Origin: a virus
DNA length: 29,343 nucleotides
Direction: 5' to 3' (one strand)
IMG/VR virus record: IMGVR_UViG_3300045738_000483
Coordinates: 1-29,343 of that record
In this document: piece by piece, positions 1-6,134 of the stretch
Layout: each line of letters begins with the position of its first letter
How positions within the stretch are numbered: the first letter of the stretch is position 1
Program-made: the position numbers and the translations under genes
Notes under the pieces: generated by a model
What the model saw: only the letters and a program-made list of their open reading frames with translations
The model's database searches: none
Told to the model about the DNA's origin: nothing

Positions 1-14
1 AAGGATATGGCTCT

Positions 15-227
15 GTGAATCAGGCTATATTCGATAACCAAATAGAAATATATGGTGGGAATTTAGATGAATACATTAGACGAAGTTATGTTGACAATAG
101 AGATATATATGCTGAAGTGCAAATCATCTATAATGACCCTGTTCAGAAATATCAAAAGATTCTTCAAGAATCTATAGATAATAGAATAAGAGCAGAAGAA
201 CACTTACGGAGTATTCTTGGATATTAA
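15..227 (+). CDS. hypothetical protein, possibly 5'-truncated
   Basis: A 70-residue acidic protein of unknown function, rich in Asn, Asp, Tyr and Ile, with a helical C-terminus. I placed the start at the GTG at 15 because an AAGGA lies at the window edge about nine bases upstream. The same frame is open back to base 3 (residues GYGS precede the start), so this may be the C-terminal end of a longer gene that begins outside the window. It overlaps the next gene by 11 bases, which suggests translational coupling. No domain was recognised. It lies on the opposite strand from the early genes, as the late genes do, so it may be the tail end of a late operon on a circular map. Confidence 0.5.
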   Translation: MNQAIFDNQIEIYGGNLDEYIRRSYVDNRDIYAEVQIIYNDPVQKYQKILQESIDNRIRAEEHLRSILGY

Positions 228-444
228 AGTTATATTAGGAATAATCGGATTGGTCATCACGCTAGGTGGCATGATGATTACAGTAGGTACGATTATGAAT
301 AGGTTAGATGTAATGGAAGCTAGGTCAGCTCCAGACATCAAGCCCATTGTAGCAGACATAGCCATTAACAAAGCTGAAATAGCTGTGCTTAATGCACGGG
401 TAAACGAAATCAAAAGTCGGTCTGATAATCCGCTTCAACAGTAG
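217..444 (+). CDS. small membrane protein with N-terminal TM and helical tail (holin- or spanin-like candidate)
   Basis: A 75-residue protein starting at TTG. Residues about 4-27 are a continuous hydrophobic stretch (ILGIIGLVITLGGMMITVGTI), followed by a charged, heptad-like helical region with Ala, Ile, Glu and Lys alternating (about 30-68). One TM segment plus a soluble coiled coil matches inner-membrane spanins or small accessory holins, but no lysis motif is diagnostic. A later ATG at 271 would cut the membrane segment in half, so the TTG start is preferred. The gene overlaps the upstream ORF, and its 3' end converges on and overlaps the leftward HNH gene by 35 bases. A lysis role is inference; any single-pass membrane protein would look the same. 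Confidence 0.5.
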   Translation: MDIKVILGIIGLVITLGGMMITVGTIMNRLDVMEARSAPDIKPIVADIAINKAEIAVLNARVNEIKSRSDNPLQQ

Positions 445-718
445 AATTATAATAATCTAATAATTCTTGTTCTGTTCCGTGTTTCTTTTCCCAAGATTTT
501 CTGCCTCCGTGTATGCCATGTCTTGGATCTTGGTGATGATGCCAACAGAGCGGTACATATTCACTATGATTTCGTTGTCCTAAACCCATACCTTTTCTTA
601 GATGGTGTATGCAAGCTTGAACAAACCCATGCCCATTTTTTTTACAGACTACACAGCCATATACATTAGCCATGTAGTCCATAATTTTTTTATCTCTACG
701 GGTTGGTTTCTTTTTCAC
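410..718 (-). CDS. Ref-like HNH nuclease
   Basis: A 102-residue small zinc/HNH-type protein. It has CVVC (Cys22, Cys25), then His38-His39 after a hydrophobic strand, then LCWHHH (Cys58, His60-62) and a GIHGG segment near residue 70, followed by a basic helix. This Cys/His pattern, with the IHH...PLCWHHH...GIHGG order, is that of the RecA-dependent nuclease of phage P1 (Ref) and its many phage relatives. In that family the protein cuts DNA at RecA-made D-loops. It is the last gene of the leftward operon, next to SSB, exonuclease and annealing protein, which fits a recombination role. Its ATG overlaps the stop of the preceding gene by 4 bases. Family assignment is fairly firm; actual RecA dependence is inferred. 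Confidence 0.75.
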   Translation of the reverse strand: MKKKPTRRDKKIMDYMANVYGCVVCKKNGHGFVQACIHHLRKGMGLGQRNHSEYVPLCWHHHQDPRHGIHGGRKSWEKKHGTEQELLDYYNSTVEADYQTDF

Positions 719-933
719 TGTAATTTTTCAGGTGTTAATCTAATATTTCTTATTTCTTTTTTATTACCTTTGACCAGATAGTCAAGCTCACATAATCTTT
801 TAACTATAGTGTAAGCTTGACTTTCAGCAATTAAACCGCAGTCATCTGTAATTTCTGTATATGTAGGCGGTAATCCTTTTATCTGGATTGTTTGCTTAAT
901 ATATTTATATACTTCTGATTGTAATTTAGTCAT
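715..933 (-). CDS. LexA-type winged-helix DNA-binding protein
   Basis: A 72-residue protein that matches the N-terminal winged helix of LexA repressors. A first helix (LQSEVYKYIKQTI) is followed by the GLPPTYTEI signature at about residues 19-27, a recognition-helix region, and then a wing with IRNIRL near the C-terminus. The S24 peptidase half is absent, so it cannot self-cleave. It would act as a small transcription factor or phage regulator. It overlaps SSB (TAATG junction at 933) and the HNH gene (ATGA-type), so all three are probably co-translated. What it regulates cannot be read from the sequence; a role in timing early-gene shutdown is a guess. Confidence 0.7.
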   Translation of the reverse strand: MTKLQSEVYKYIKQTIQIKGLPPTYTEITDDCGLIAESQAYTIVKRLCELDYLVKGNKKEIRNIRLTPEKLQ

Positions 934-1367
934 TAGAATGCAAGCTCCCCCCCGTCATCTTCATCATCTTTTCTAACGGGTGGTTTACCAAATACAGAAG
1001 TATCTTTACCAATACTTGTGTCTTGATTAAACTCGTTGTTTTCTCTACTACCTAATAACTCTACTTTGCTTGCAGTTATTGTAATCATTTTAACGCCCTC
1101 TTTATTTTTGTAATAACCAAGTGAGGCTTTTACAAAAACTTGTTTGCCTTTTGTTAAGAAAGGCTCTAACTTATCTAAGCTGTTTTGATTTTCCTTACTC
1201 GCCCAGAAATGAATGTTGTGCCACACCGGCTCTTCTTTCTTTAAATCCTTATTCCATTTGGTTGTTGCAATACCGAAAGATAAATATCTATTACCAGTAG
1301 ATGCTTCTCTCATTTCTGCGTCTTGCCCTAAGTTTCCTATTAAAAATATTTCATTTAGTGATGCCAT
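933..1367 (-). CDS. ssb: single-stranded DNA-binding protein
   Basis: A 144-residue SSB of the bacterial OB-fold type. The N-terminus has the family's IFLIGNLGQDAEMR start, the VWHNIHFWA strand at about 48-56 and a KGKQVFVKASLGY segment. The tail is disordered and ends in DDEDDGGELAF, an acidic tip like the DDDIPF tip that recruits partner proteins in bacterial SSBs. It coats ssDNA during replication and recombination and sits with the exonuclease and annealing-protein genes, forming a complete phage recombination set. The start overlaps the end of the upstream gene by 17 bases. Length is slightly shorter than E. coli SSB because of a short linker. Confidence 0.92.
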   Translation of the reverse strand: MASLNEIFLIGNLGQDAEMREASTGNRYLSFGIATTKWNKDLKKEEPVWHNIHFWASKENQNSLDKLEPFLTKGKQVFVKASLGYYKNKEGVKMITITASKVELLGSRENNEFNQDTSIGKDTSVFGKPPVRKDDEDDGGELAF

Positions 1368-1713
1368 TTTGTACTACCTCCTTAAATTCTGGTAATCCAT
1401 TATTATCTAAATGTTCTTTTAACATTGCTATAATATGTTCTGCTTCCACATTACCCTGAGTATCAGTTTCTAAATCCTCAAGAGCCATTAACTCATACAT
1501 AAGACCAGAGTCTAAATCTATGAAATTAACCCATGCTTCAAAAGAACATACGGGTTCCCATTGATTTCTTTCTTCGTACCATTCGTGTTCATCCATATCA
1601 AAATGTATATAACATAAAGTAAATGGTCTATCATTCCATTGAAATTTAATATCCAATTTTTTACGTCGGTTAAACTCCTTGCTTGTTGGATGTATTATTT
1701 CTATATTTCTCAT
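1351..1713 (-). CDS. hypothetical acidic protein
   Basis: A 120-residue protein with no family I recognise. It is acidic and aromatic-rich in the middle (an HFDMDEHEWYEERNQW stretch at about 37-52), with predicted beta strands early and helices in the last 50 residues. The start ATG at 1713 has an AGGA about eight bases upstream. The leader between this gene and the annealing-protein gene carries the perfect 11-bp GATAGATAGGT hairpin, so the hairpin sits in its 5' untranslated region. Its last 17 bases overlap ssb. Position between annealing protein and SSB suggests a replication or recombination accessory role, but nothing in the sequence shows it. Confidence 0.75.
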   Translation of the reverse strand: MRNIEIIHPTSKEFNRRKKLDIKFQWNDRPFTLCYIHFDMDEHEWYEERNQWEPVCSFEAWVNFIDLDSGLMYELMALEDLETDTQGNVEAEHIIAMLKEHLDNNGLPEFKEVVQNGITK

Positions 1714-1731
1714 TGTTGTTTCCTATTATGT

Positions 1732-1761
1732 GATAGATAGGTGTGCTATTACCTATCTATC
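1732..1761. repeat. perfect 11-bp hairpin of the GATAGATA family
   Basis: GATAGATAGGT at 1732-1742 pairs exactly with ACCTATCTATC at 1751-1761 around an 8-base loop. It fills the short gap between the annealing-protein gene and the 120-residue gene, and has no U-tract. The same stem sequence recurs in hairpins near 5.8, 6.0 and 6.15 kb and in part near 7.02 kb. It may be an RNA-processing or stability element, or a protein-binding site. Confidence 0.8.
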
Positions 1762-1768
1762 GGTTAGT

Positions 1769-2491
1769 TTATTTACTTTTCTTTTTCTCTTTTAACTTTG
1801 CCTCTTCCTCTTTGCTTCGCTTATCCATAATGTCCTTATGTCTGACATTCATGAGAGAAGCTATGTTTACTTGATCTTCATGCGAGATAAACTCTTTAAT
1901 GAAGTCTTTCCTTTTAGTATCAGTAGTAAACTCTATCAATTCTTCCTCACTCATAGCTTTCAGAACTTCTTTTACAGAATCTGCGCCATTTGGATATTGG
2001 GATTGAAAAAGATTTTTATTTTTCTCAGTTAAGGCAACTAACATTTCATTAGATGAGGCGTACTCGCCACCATGTAAGCCAAGACAAGACAACGCTCTAC
2101 CTATTGCTGATGTATCACAGTTTTCTACACCAGAAGCAACGTTGATTTTATTGTCTGCATCTATTCCAATATTTTCAGAAGCAATTCCAGAAGCGATAAC
2201 ATTACCGTCTTTGTCTGTGATTTCTGCTTGGATAGTTACAATCTTACCTACCTCACAAAACTCTGGTAATAGCTTACTTCTTATGCCGTATCTTGTACCA
2301 AAAGTTTCTCTAAAGATAAGAACTCTATCCTTTACTTCGGAATATTTTTTGTGTGGTCTTATTTCAATACCGCTTTCTTTAGTTTGCTGACCTAATTGAG
2401 CCATTGCTACTAATAGATTTTTAGTATCATCCGTGCTAAACTCACTATTTTCTAGTGAAGTTTCTTTAACTTTATTAGTTATATCAGTCAT
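1769..2491 (-). CDS. ERF/Rad52-like single-strand annealing protein
   Basis: A 240-residue recombinase. Residues about 46-150 form the core: a short beta region, ITDKDGNVIASG, then the family's C-terminal signature GRALSCLGLHGGEY at 131-144 followed by ASSNEM. The last ~30 residues are a lysine/glutamate-rich helix ending KEKKKSK. ERF-type proteins anneal complementary ssDNA exposed by a partner exonuclease; here that partner is the gene immediately upstream, which overlaps it by 8 bases. The SSB two genes downstream completes the module. The family is clear from the GRA...GLHGGEYAS motif; whether it falls in ERF proper or a sister annealase group needs a profile search. Confidence 0.85.
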   Translation of the reverse strand: MTDITNKVKETSLENSEFSTDDTKNLLVAMAQLGQQTKESGIEIRPHKKYSEVKDRVLIFRETFGTRYGIRSKLLPEFCEVGKIVTIQAEITDKDGNVIASGIASENIGIDADNKINVASGVENCDTSAIGRALSCLGLHGGEYASSNEMLVALTEKNKNLFQSQYPNGADSVKEVLKAMSEEELIEFTTDTKRKDFIKEFISHEDQVNIASLMNVRHKDIMDKRSKEEEAKLKEKKKSK

Positions 2492-3305
2492 TATTTTCCT
2501 CCAAGTTAGTTTCTTTTGTTTCCGCTGCTTTCAGATAACCTCTTTTATCCCTTACGATAGTTACTCCGTCAGACTCTGCTTTATAGCAATCATCTGGGAC
2601 CAGTTTCTTTAATGTTTTCTTTGCATTATTGTTATCTTTAACAAACGGAAGTGTTGTGATAAAAAGCTTGGCGGTATCTCTCCAAATAATGTTGCCACTC
2701 ATATTTATTTTAGACATACCGTCTAGCTTTATATTTTTTGGAATTGGTACAATGGTATCAAAACCTTTTGGTTCTATATCATCTTCAACAAACTTCCAAA
2801 ATGCTGTTTCTTTTCTCATTAACTCTTTTTGAAATTCAACATCAGTATCAATTACTGTGTATTCAAATTTACTATTACCATAGATTACACTTAAAATAAT
2901 ATGGTCAACTGTTTTCCATTTATGTTTCTTATCAATACTATTTTGGTTATAATGCCAGATGTAATGTTGTAATTGAGGGTAGTAATTTTCAGCTACTATC
3001 TCCATATTACTTCTTTCGTGTGTGTGTTTACATTCAACTGGAATACCATCTTCTGTTATACCGTCAAGATGAGACATCACAAACTCTTTTTGGTCTAAAG
3101 TTATATCTCTGGTAATCTTTTTTTCTAGCTCATATTCCAGGAATTTAACATTCACTGGTTCTGTAACTATACCAACTTGAACTTTTAGAATCCGTGATAA
3201 ATCTTCTGGTTCTTTTCTACCAGTTTTTACATTCCAAAGCTCATGCCAATTACCTTTACAAATTTGATAGGCATCGCTACCACCTATACCTTTTTTTCTA
3301 TCCAT
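2484..3305 (-). CDS. YqaJ/lambda-exo-like recombination exonuclease
   Basis: A 273-residue nuclease of the PD-(D/E)XK superfamily. GIGGSD at residues 6-11 is the N-terminal YqaJ motif. Asp81 (SHLDG) and Glu91-Cys-Lys93 (VECKH) give the catalytic D...EXK set, and YYPQLQHY at about 108-115 is the conserved Gln helix. It would resect dsDNA to give ssDNA for the overlapping annealing protein, as lambda exo does for Bet. The start has a strong GGAGG six bases upstream. An AT-rich 39-base gap before it carries two tandem TATAAT hexamers on this strand, so a second early promoter may begin here. The C-terminal ~80 residues (about 190-273) have no motif I recognise. Confidence 0.85.
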   Translation of the reverse strand: MDRKKGIGGSDAYQICKGNWHELWNVKTGRKEPEDLSRILKVQVGIVTEPVNVKFLEYELEKKITRDITLDQKEFVMSHLDGITEDGIPVECKHTHERSNMEIVAENYYPQLQHYIWHYNQNSIDKKHKWKTVDHIILSVIYGNSKFEYTVIDTDVEFQKELMRKETAFWKFVEDDIEPKGFDTIVPIPKNIKLDGMSKINMSGNIIWRDTAKLFITTLPFVKDNNNAKKTLKKLVPDDCYKAESDGVTIVRDKRGYLKAAETKETNLEENND

Positions 3306-3327
3306 ATTTCCTCCAAGTTATATATTT

Positions 3328-3344
3328 ATTATATAGTTATTATA
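3328..3344 (-). promoter_or_regulatory. tandem TATAAT boxes 11 bases apart
   Basis: On the - strand two exact TATAAT hexamers lie at 3339-3344 and 3328-3333, with starts 11 bases apart, directly upstream of the exonuclease ribosome site. No good -35 is visible at the right distance. The same 11-base spacing of TATAAT occurs at 6905-6932, so this is either a promoter family or a repeated protein site. Confidence 0.4.
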
Positions 3345-3773
3345 CTATTTTTTGTCTTTATATCCTACCAAATATTTATTTTCTGGTAGTTTAGCTCCTT
3401 GTTCTTTGAATTTATGTAGCATTATGAATGCGTTAATGGTTCTTATAAGCCATTTTCTATGTTCAATGTACAAAGGTTCTAGTCTAATTGTAAAATCATA
3501 AGGAAGAGGCAACCTGGGGTATTTAAAGGTTCTAATAATATCCTCAACACATACCTCTAAGAGCATAGCCGGGTACACTTCCAAGATTTCAAAGTATTTA
3601 GTAAGACCAACATCTTCTGGGACAGTCACTCTAAATGTAGAGCCAATAATCTCTAGTGCTTTTGCCACATCTAAACGACTAGACGGGCTCATTCTTTCTT
3701 TGTCTAGTTTGAGAGTATCTAAACCCGCACTATCTATCCCTTTTTCTAATGGGAAATCGTGAGATACGGTCAT
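3345..3773 (-). CDS. hypothetical early protein downstream of the DnaT-like gene
   Basis: A 142-residue protein of unknown family. I chose the ATG at 3773 because an AGGA four bases upstream and a GGGAG further back form a good ribosome site, and this leaves only a 44-base overlap with the preceding gene. The same frame is open upstream to 3983, which would give 212 residues but overlap the DnaT-like frame by 254 bases; that extension looks like a shadow. The conserved-looking part is the C-terminal half: a helical region, then PRLPLPYDF and a basic helical end. Tight coupling to the DnaT-like gene suggests the two work together, perhaps in loading a helicase, but no ATPase motif is present. 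Confidence 0.65.
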   Translation of the reverse strand: MTVSHDFPLEKGIDSAGLDTLKLDKERMSPSSRLDVAKALEIIGSTFRVTVPEDVGLTKYFEILEVYPAMLLEVCVEDIIRTFKYPRLPLPYDFTIRLEPLYIEHRKWLIRTINAFIMLHKFKEQGAKLPENKYLVGYKDKK

Positions 3774-4062
3774 TAATTCCTGAATCTCCCTCTTTCGCAA
3801 TTCTAATAAGACGTGATCTTCTGTCTGAAACATCAGAGGCAGATGTTGCCTTATGTCCTTGTGATTTTTGGGTATACTCTCTGTGATTTTTTCGTACCCA
3901 TCCTCTGAAACGAGCTTGCCAATCTCTGTAAACTCTTCCAGAAGCGATAAACCAGTCTCTAAATTGTCTTGTTTCATAATCAATATCTACTCCTGGACAC
4001 TCGTCCTCTAAAATTTTTTTTGTTTTTTCGGACGGTGTCCAATCTTCTTCTATTCTATTCAT
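3730..4062 (-). CDS. DnaT-like / helicase-loader-type replication protein
   Basis: A 110-residue protein. Residues about 30-60 hold an aromatic pattern (QFRDWFIASG, then VYRDWQARFRGWVRKN) typical of the C-terminal ssDNA-binding segment shared by DnaT and phage replication proteins of the O/DnaT group, where W...F..W spacing is diagnostic. The preceding residues (WTPSEKTKKIL) are helical. After the motif the protein is polar and basic (RRSRLIRIAK). It would help build the primosome at the phage origin or recruit host helicase. No polymerase or helicase gene is seen in the window, which fits dependence on host enzymes. It overlaps neighbours on both sides. Confidence 0.55.
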   Translation of the reverse strand: MNRIEEDWTPSEKTKKILEDECPGVDIDYETRQFRDWFIASGRVYRDWQARFRGWVRKNHREYTQKSQGHKATSASDVSDRRSRLIRIAKEGDSGINDRISRFPIRKRDR

Positions 4063-4549
4063 TACTATCCCCTATTGTTGACTGCTGGTTGTGCAGATGA
4101 TGCTGGAACCCATATAGTTTGTATTTTTTTCTCATTTTTAACCAGTCTTTATAGTAATCTATATCTGGACAGTAATCATACTCATCAGCTAAGCTCCCTC
4201 TTAATTGAAAGAAGCCTGGACAATTACGATACTGCATATACATTCTTGCATAATATGGTTTGTAATTGTTATTGATTTTGTATGGATCGCCAGTCCCACT
4301 CAAATCTGTATGAAATCTAACAACATTAAGTATGATTTCAATACTATAATATTCTCTCTCATTCCGTCTTTGTTTATCAGCAAACTTAACTACCGCATGA
4401 AAGATTCCAAGATTATCCTTGTTGAATCTAGTAAAGTTAGTCATATGAGAGAGTTTAGTTTCAGCTATCTCTTCCATAATATTTTGCTCATCATCATGTA
4501 GTTGTTTTTCATTTGCTGTTTCCATGTAATGTTCTTTTACTCTTCCCAT
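4055..4549 (-). CDS. hypothetical protein
   Basis: A 164-residue soluble protein with no recognised family. It begins with an acidic helical region (about 10-30) and has a Tyr-rich middle (YKPYYARMYMQYRN at about 97-110) and a His/Gln-rich tail. The ATG at 4549 overlaps the TAA of the preceding small gene (TAATG) and has GGAGG seven bases upstream; an in-frame ATG at 4525 is possible but has a weaker site. It overlaps the DnaT-like gene by 8 bases. It is part of the early operon; function unknown. Confidence 0.75.
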   Translation of the reverse strand: MGRVKEHYMETANEKQLHDDEQNIMEEIAETKLSHMTNFTRFNKDNLGIFHAVVKFADKQRRNEREYYSIEIILNVVRFHTDLSGTGDPYKINNNYKPYYARMYMQYRNCPGFFQLRGSLADEYDYCPDIDYYKDWLKMRKKYKLYGFQHHLHNQQSTIGDSNE

Positions 4550-4692
4550 TATTTTTCCTCCTCCTCAAATTGAACAGGCACAAGTTCTGTGCCTTGTGTT
4601 TTAGGATTGAGTACCATCATGTATGGTTTCTGATTTATCCTAGTCCTGCTATCTCTTCGTAATTTGAGATACCTTTTCCTAGACATTTTCAT
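4549..4692 (-). CDS. small basic hypothetical protein
   Basis: A 47-residue gene. It starts at ATG 4692 with AAGGAG nine bases upstream and ends at a TAA that shares bases with the ATG of the next gene. The first half is strongly basic (MKMSRKRYLKLRRDSRTR) and the tail is acidic (QFEEEEK). This bipolar charge suggests a nucleic-acid- or protein-binding peptide. The clean ribosome site, tight TAATG junction and overlap with the upstream gene support it being real. No family was recognised. Confidence 0.7.
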   Translation of the reverse strand: MKMSRKRYLKLRRDSRTRINQKPYMMVLNPKTQGTELVPVQFEEEEK

Positions 4693-4858
4693 ATTGTGTT
4701 CTCCTTATTTTCTTACTTCTTTGTTTGCTGTTATATTCAGTAGATGTTTTCTTGCCTGGGTCTAAAGACCAGACAACAAAATCATCCCCACCCCCTACTT
4801 TTACTGCGCCAAATTGTGAAAGTAATTCTTCTACTTCAAATTGTTTATCAATCATCAT
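4679..4858 (-). CDS. small hypothetical protein
   Basis: A 59-residue gene. It runs from ATG 4858 (a second ATG follows at 4855) to TAG at 4679. The N-terminal part is acidic with a short glycine run (VKVGGGDDFVVWSLDPGKK at about 19-37), and the C-terminus is basic (KQRSKKIRR). It overlaps the preceding gene by 11 bases and the following one by 14, so it fills an otherwise empty slot in an overlapping gene string. The Shine-Dalgarno is weak (AGAG). Function unknown. Confidence 0.6.
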   Translation of the reverse strand: MMIDKQFEVEELLSQFGAVKVGGGDDFVVWSLDPGKKTSTEYNSKQRSKKIRRTQYENV

Positions 4859-5120
4859 TGTCTTTCTCTGCTTCTGCCATTTTGTTTAGGTTATCTTCTA
4901 CATTGTTATTACAGTATTCAACATGTCTAAGACATGTAATCAAAGCGTCTCTAAAACCCGTGTCATATGATAGGTGGTCTATTGTTTCTGGGTTTACTGA
5001 TTTGTTTTTATATTTTTCTGGTATGGCTTCATTTATATTATCTAATAACAATTTAATTTTGCTCATTAAATGTTGTGGTATAACATAATCTAATCCAAAA
5101 TCATCTTTATAAGTTTTCAT
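4848..5120 (-). CDS. hypothetical protein
   Basis: A 90-residue protein of unknown function, mostly helical, with an acidic tail (AEAEKDNDD). The ATG at 5120 has AAAGGA eight bases upstream. It contains three Cys/His-type residues in the middle (TCLRHVEYC at about 63-71) but no zinc-finger spacing. It overlaps the 59-residue gene and follows the 157-residue gene by 10 bases, so it is co-transcribed with the early block. Confidence 0.7.
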   Translation of the reverse strand: MKTYKDDFGLDYVIPQHLMSKIKLLLDNINEAIPEKYKNKSVNPETIDHLSYDTGFRDALITCLRHVEYCNNNVEDNLNKMAEAEKDNDD

Positions 5121-5130
5121 ATTTGTTCCT

Positions 5131-5604
5131 TTATGTTAGTAATAAACTCTGTTGTTTGCTGTTCTTGTTTCTTTTTTTCCATTTATCATTTTCAGATTCT
5201 CTTTCATTCATTGCTTCTTTGTTGTGTATAGATAGCAAGTCAATCATATATCTATGCAAATCATGCTGCTTATCTGGAAGCGCCAAACTCATAGTAGGTA
5301 AGATACAATTTCTATATCCGGTGTTGCTAATATCTGTTATTGGTTTTCTTTTAATTGAATAATCTTCATAATCAATTGGATTAATTGAATGATATTCTGT
5401 CCAGATAAAATAGCATTCTTCCTTTTTAAATTTATCATAAGCAAGGTATCTTTCTCTTGTTATATTTTTAAACTCGTATGTCTGCCAAACTTTTTGCCCT
5501 TTATATATTTCTAAAAAGATACCTCTTAAATAATTAGGAAATTTACTTTCAGCAAATTTTTCTTTCTTGTTATCCCAGGTTATATCTTCATTCCAACACA
5601 TCAT
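5131..5604 (-). CDS. hypothetical protein
   Basis: A 157-residue soluble protein. It is aromatic-rich in its first 100 residues (many Tyr, Trp, Phe; WQTYEF, YFIWTEYHS) and ends in a hydrophilic, charged tail (NERESENDKWKKRNKNSKQQ). The start ATG has AGGAGAGG seven to ten bases upstream. No catalytic motif stands out. It lies 13 bases downstream of the 54-residue gene and 10 bases upstream of the next. Unrecognised early phage proteins in such strings often act on host proteins, but nothing here shows that. Confidence 0.7.
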   Translation of the reverse strand: MMCWNEDITWDNKKEKFAESKFPNYLRGIFLEIYKGQKVWQTYEFKNITRERYLAYDKFKKEECYFIWTEYHSINPIDYEDYSIKRKPITDISNTGYRNCILPTMSLALPDKQHDLHRYMIDLLSIHNKEAMNERESENDKWKKRNKNSKQQSLLLT

Positions 5605-5617
5605 TTAACCTCTCCTG

Positions 5618-5782
5618 TTAATTTATTATTTCTATATCTGTTATTTCATTGTCTGTTAAATGAATACCAAAATTCTCATGGAATTGGTCTTTAACTTTTT
5701 GTATATATTCTTTTTTAGATTTTGCTTCGTGATTATTACAACCCCATGAAACAGTAATCGTACTTTGATATTCTTTGTTCAT
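5618..5782 (-). CDS. small hypothetical protein
   Basis: A 54-residue gene. ATG 5782 is preceded by a strong AAGGAG at six bases, and the stop TAA lies just before the ribosome site of the next gene. The protein begins with a beta-like stretch (QSTITVSWGC) and continues as a lysine-rich helix ending with DNEITDIEIIN. It is the first gene downstream of the 523-base hairpin array, and its leader contains one end of hairpin A. Function unknown. Confidence 0.7.
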   Translation of the reverse strand: MNKEYQSTITVSWGCNNHEAKSKKEYIQKVKDQFHENFGIHLTDNEITDIEIIN

Positions 5783-5796
5783 CTAAATCTCCTTGT

Positions 5797-5861
5797 TAAT
5801 TTATTAAGGATAGACAGGTAACTTGCAAGTTATTTACAGGTGTTACGCCACCTATCTATCC
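5797..5861. repeat. hairpin unit A, branched
   Basis: The outer stem GGATAGACAGG (5808-5818) faces CCTATCTATCC (5851-5861). Inside are a perfect 14-base palindrome, TAACTTGCAAGTTA (5819-5832), and a short AGGTG/CACCT stem that competes with part of the outer stem. The unit begins with AATTTATTAAGGATAGA, shared with units B and C. Confidence 0.75.
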
Positions 5862-5893
5862 TCATTACCTATCACTAGGCAATTCATTGCAAA

Positions 5894-5943
5894 CAGTAGA
5901 GTAGTTTGTACTTTCTGTGGATTGTGCAATCCCTACTCTACTG
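5894..5943. repeat. 11-bp hairpin with nested stem
   Basis: CAGTAGAGTAG (5894-5904) pairs perfectly with CTACTCTACTG (5933-5943). Within the loop GGATTG (5919-5924) pairs with CAATCC (5927-5932) around only two bases, stacking directly on the outer stem. A two-stem structure this exact is unlikely by chance. Confidence 0.75.
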
Positions 5944-5945
5944 CT

Positions 5946-5993
5946 CTATGTTTGGGGTAGTACTACCTTTTCCACGAGTGTTTTCCAGCACAT
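5946..5993 (-). CDS. possible 15-codon leader peptide
   Basis: The - strand ORF MCWKTLVEKVVLPQT has a textbook GGAGG seven bases before its ATG and lies wholly in one hairpin of the array. It could be a leader peptide whose translation changes folding, or chance. No homology can be judged at this length. Confidence 0.3.
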   Translation of the reverse strand: MCWKTLVEKVVLPQT

Positions 5994-6009
5994 GTTGGTT
6001 CCTCCAAAC
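5950..6009. repeat. hairpin enclosing a perfect palindrome and a mini-ORF
   Basis: GTTTGG (5950-5955) pairs with CCAAAC (6004-6009). Directly inside is the 12-base perfect palindrome GGTAGTACTACC (5956-5967). Read on the - strand, the enclosed segment begins with GGAGG at 6001-6005 and an ATG at 5993. Confidence 0.65.
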
Positions 6010-6064
6010 AATTCATTAAGGATAGATACAGGATGCTTGCGCCACACCACTTATATATCTATCC
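6010..6064. repeat. hairpin unit B
   Basis: ATTCATTAAGGATAGATACAGG begins this unit in two pieces: ATTCATTAAG at 6011-6020, then GATAGATACAGG. GGATAGATA (6020-6028) pairs perfectly with TATCTATCC (6056-6064). The 27-base loop contains GCTTGCGCCAC. The first ~18 bases are the same as in unit C. Confidence 0.75.
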
Positions 6065-6125
6065 CATTAAGATTTAAGCGAATACAGACCACATTTGGTA
6101 CTCCTGATTACTCTGTATAAATCTT
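6065..6125. repeat. hairpin D with bulged stem
   Basis: TAAGATTTA (6068-6076) pairs with TAAATCTTA near 6117-6126, and the stem continues with ATACAGA (6081-6087) against TCTGTAT (6112-6118) across a five-base AGCGA bulge. In the - strand loop, AGGAG (6101-6105) is followed six bases later by an ATG that opens a six-codon ORF (MWSVFA, 6074-6094). Confidence 0.65.
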
Positions 6126-6134
6126 AAACCTATG

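Noticed and set aside
4744-5088. 114-codon + strand frame across three early genes
   Set aside because: It runs antisense to three overlapping - strand genes with good starts; the Leu/Ser-rich peptide is typical of a shadow frame.
5917-6120. 67-codon + strand frame in the hairpin array
   Set aside because: It crosses three inverted repeats, has no ribosome site, and its peptide looks random.
5950-6130. tRNA genes in the hairpin array
   Set aside because: No complete cloverleaf, no GTTCNANNC T-loop motif and no proper anticodon arm could be built in either strand.
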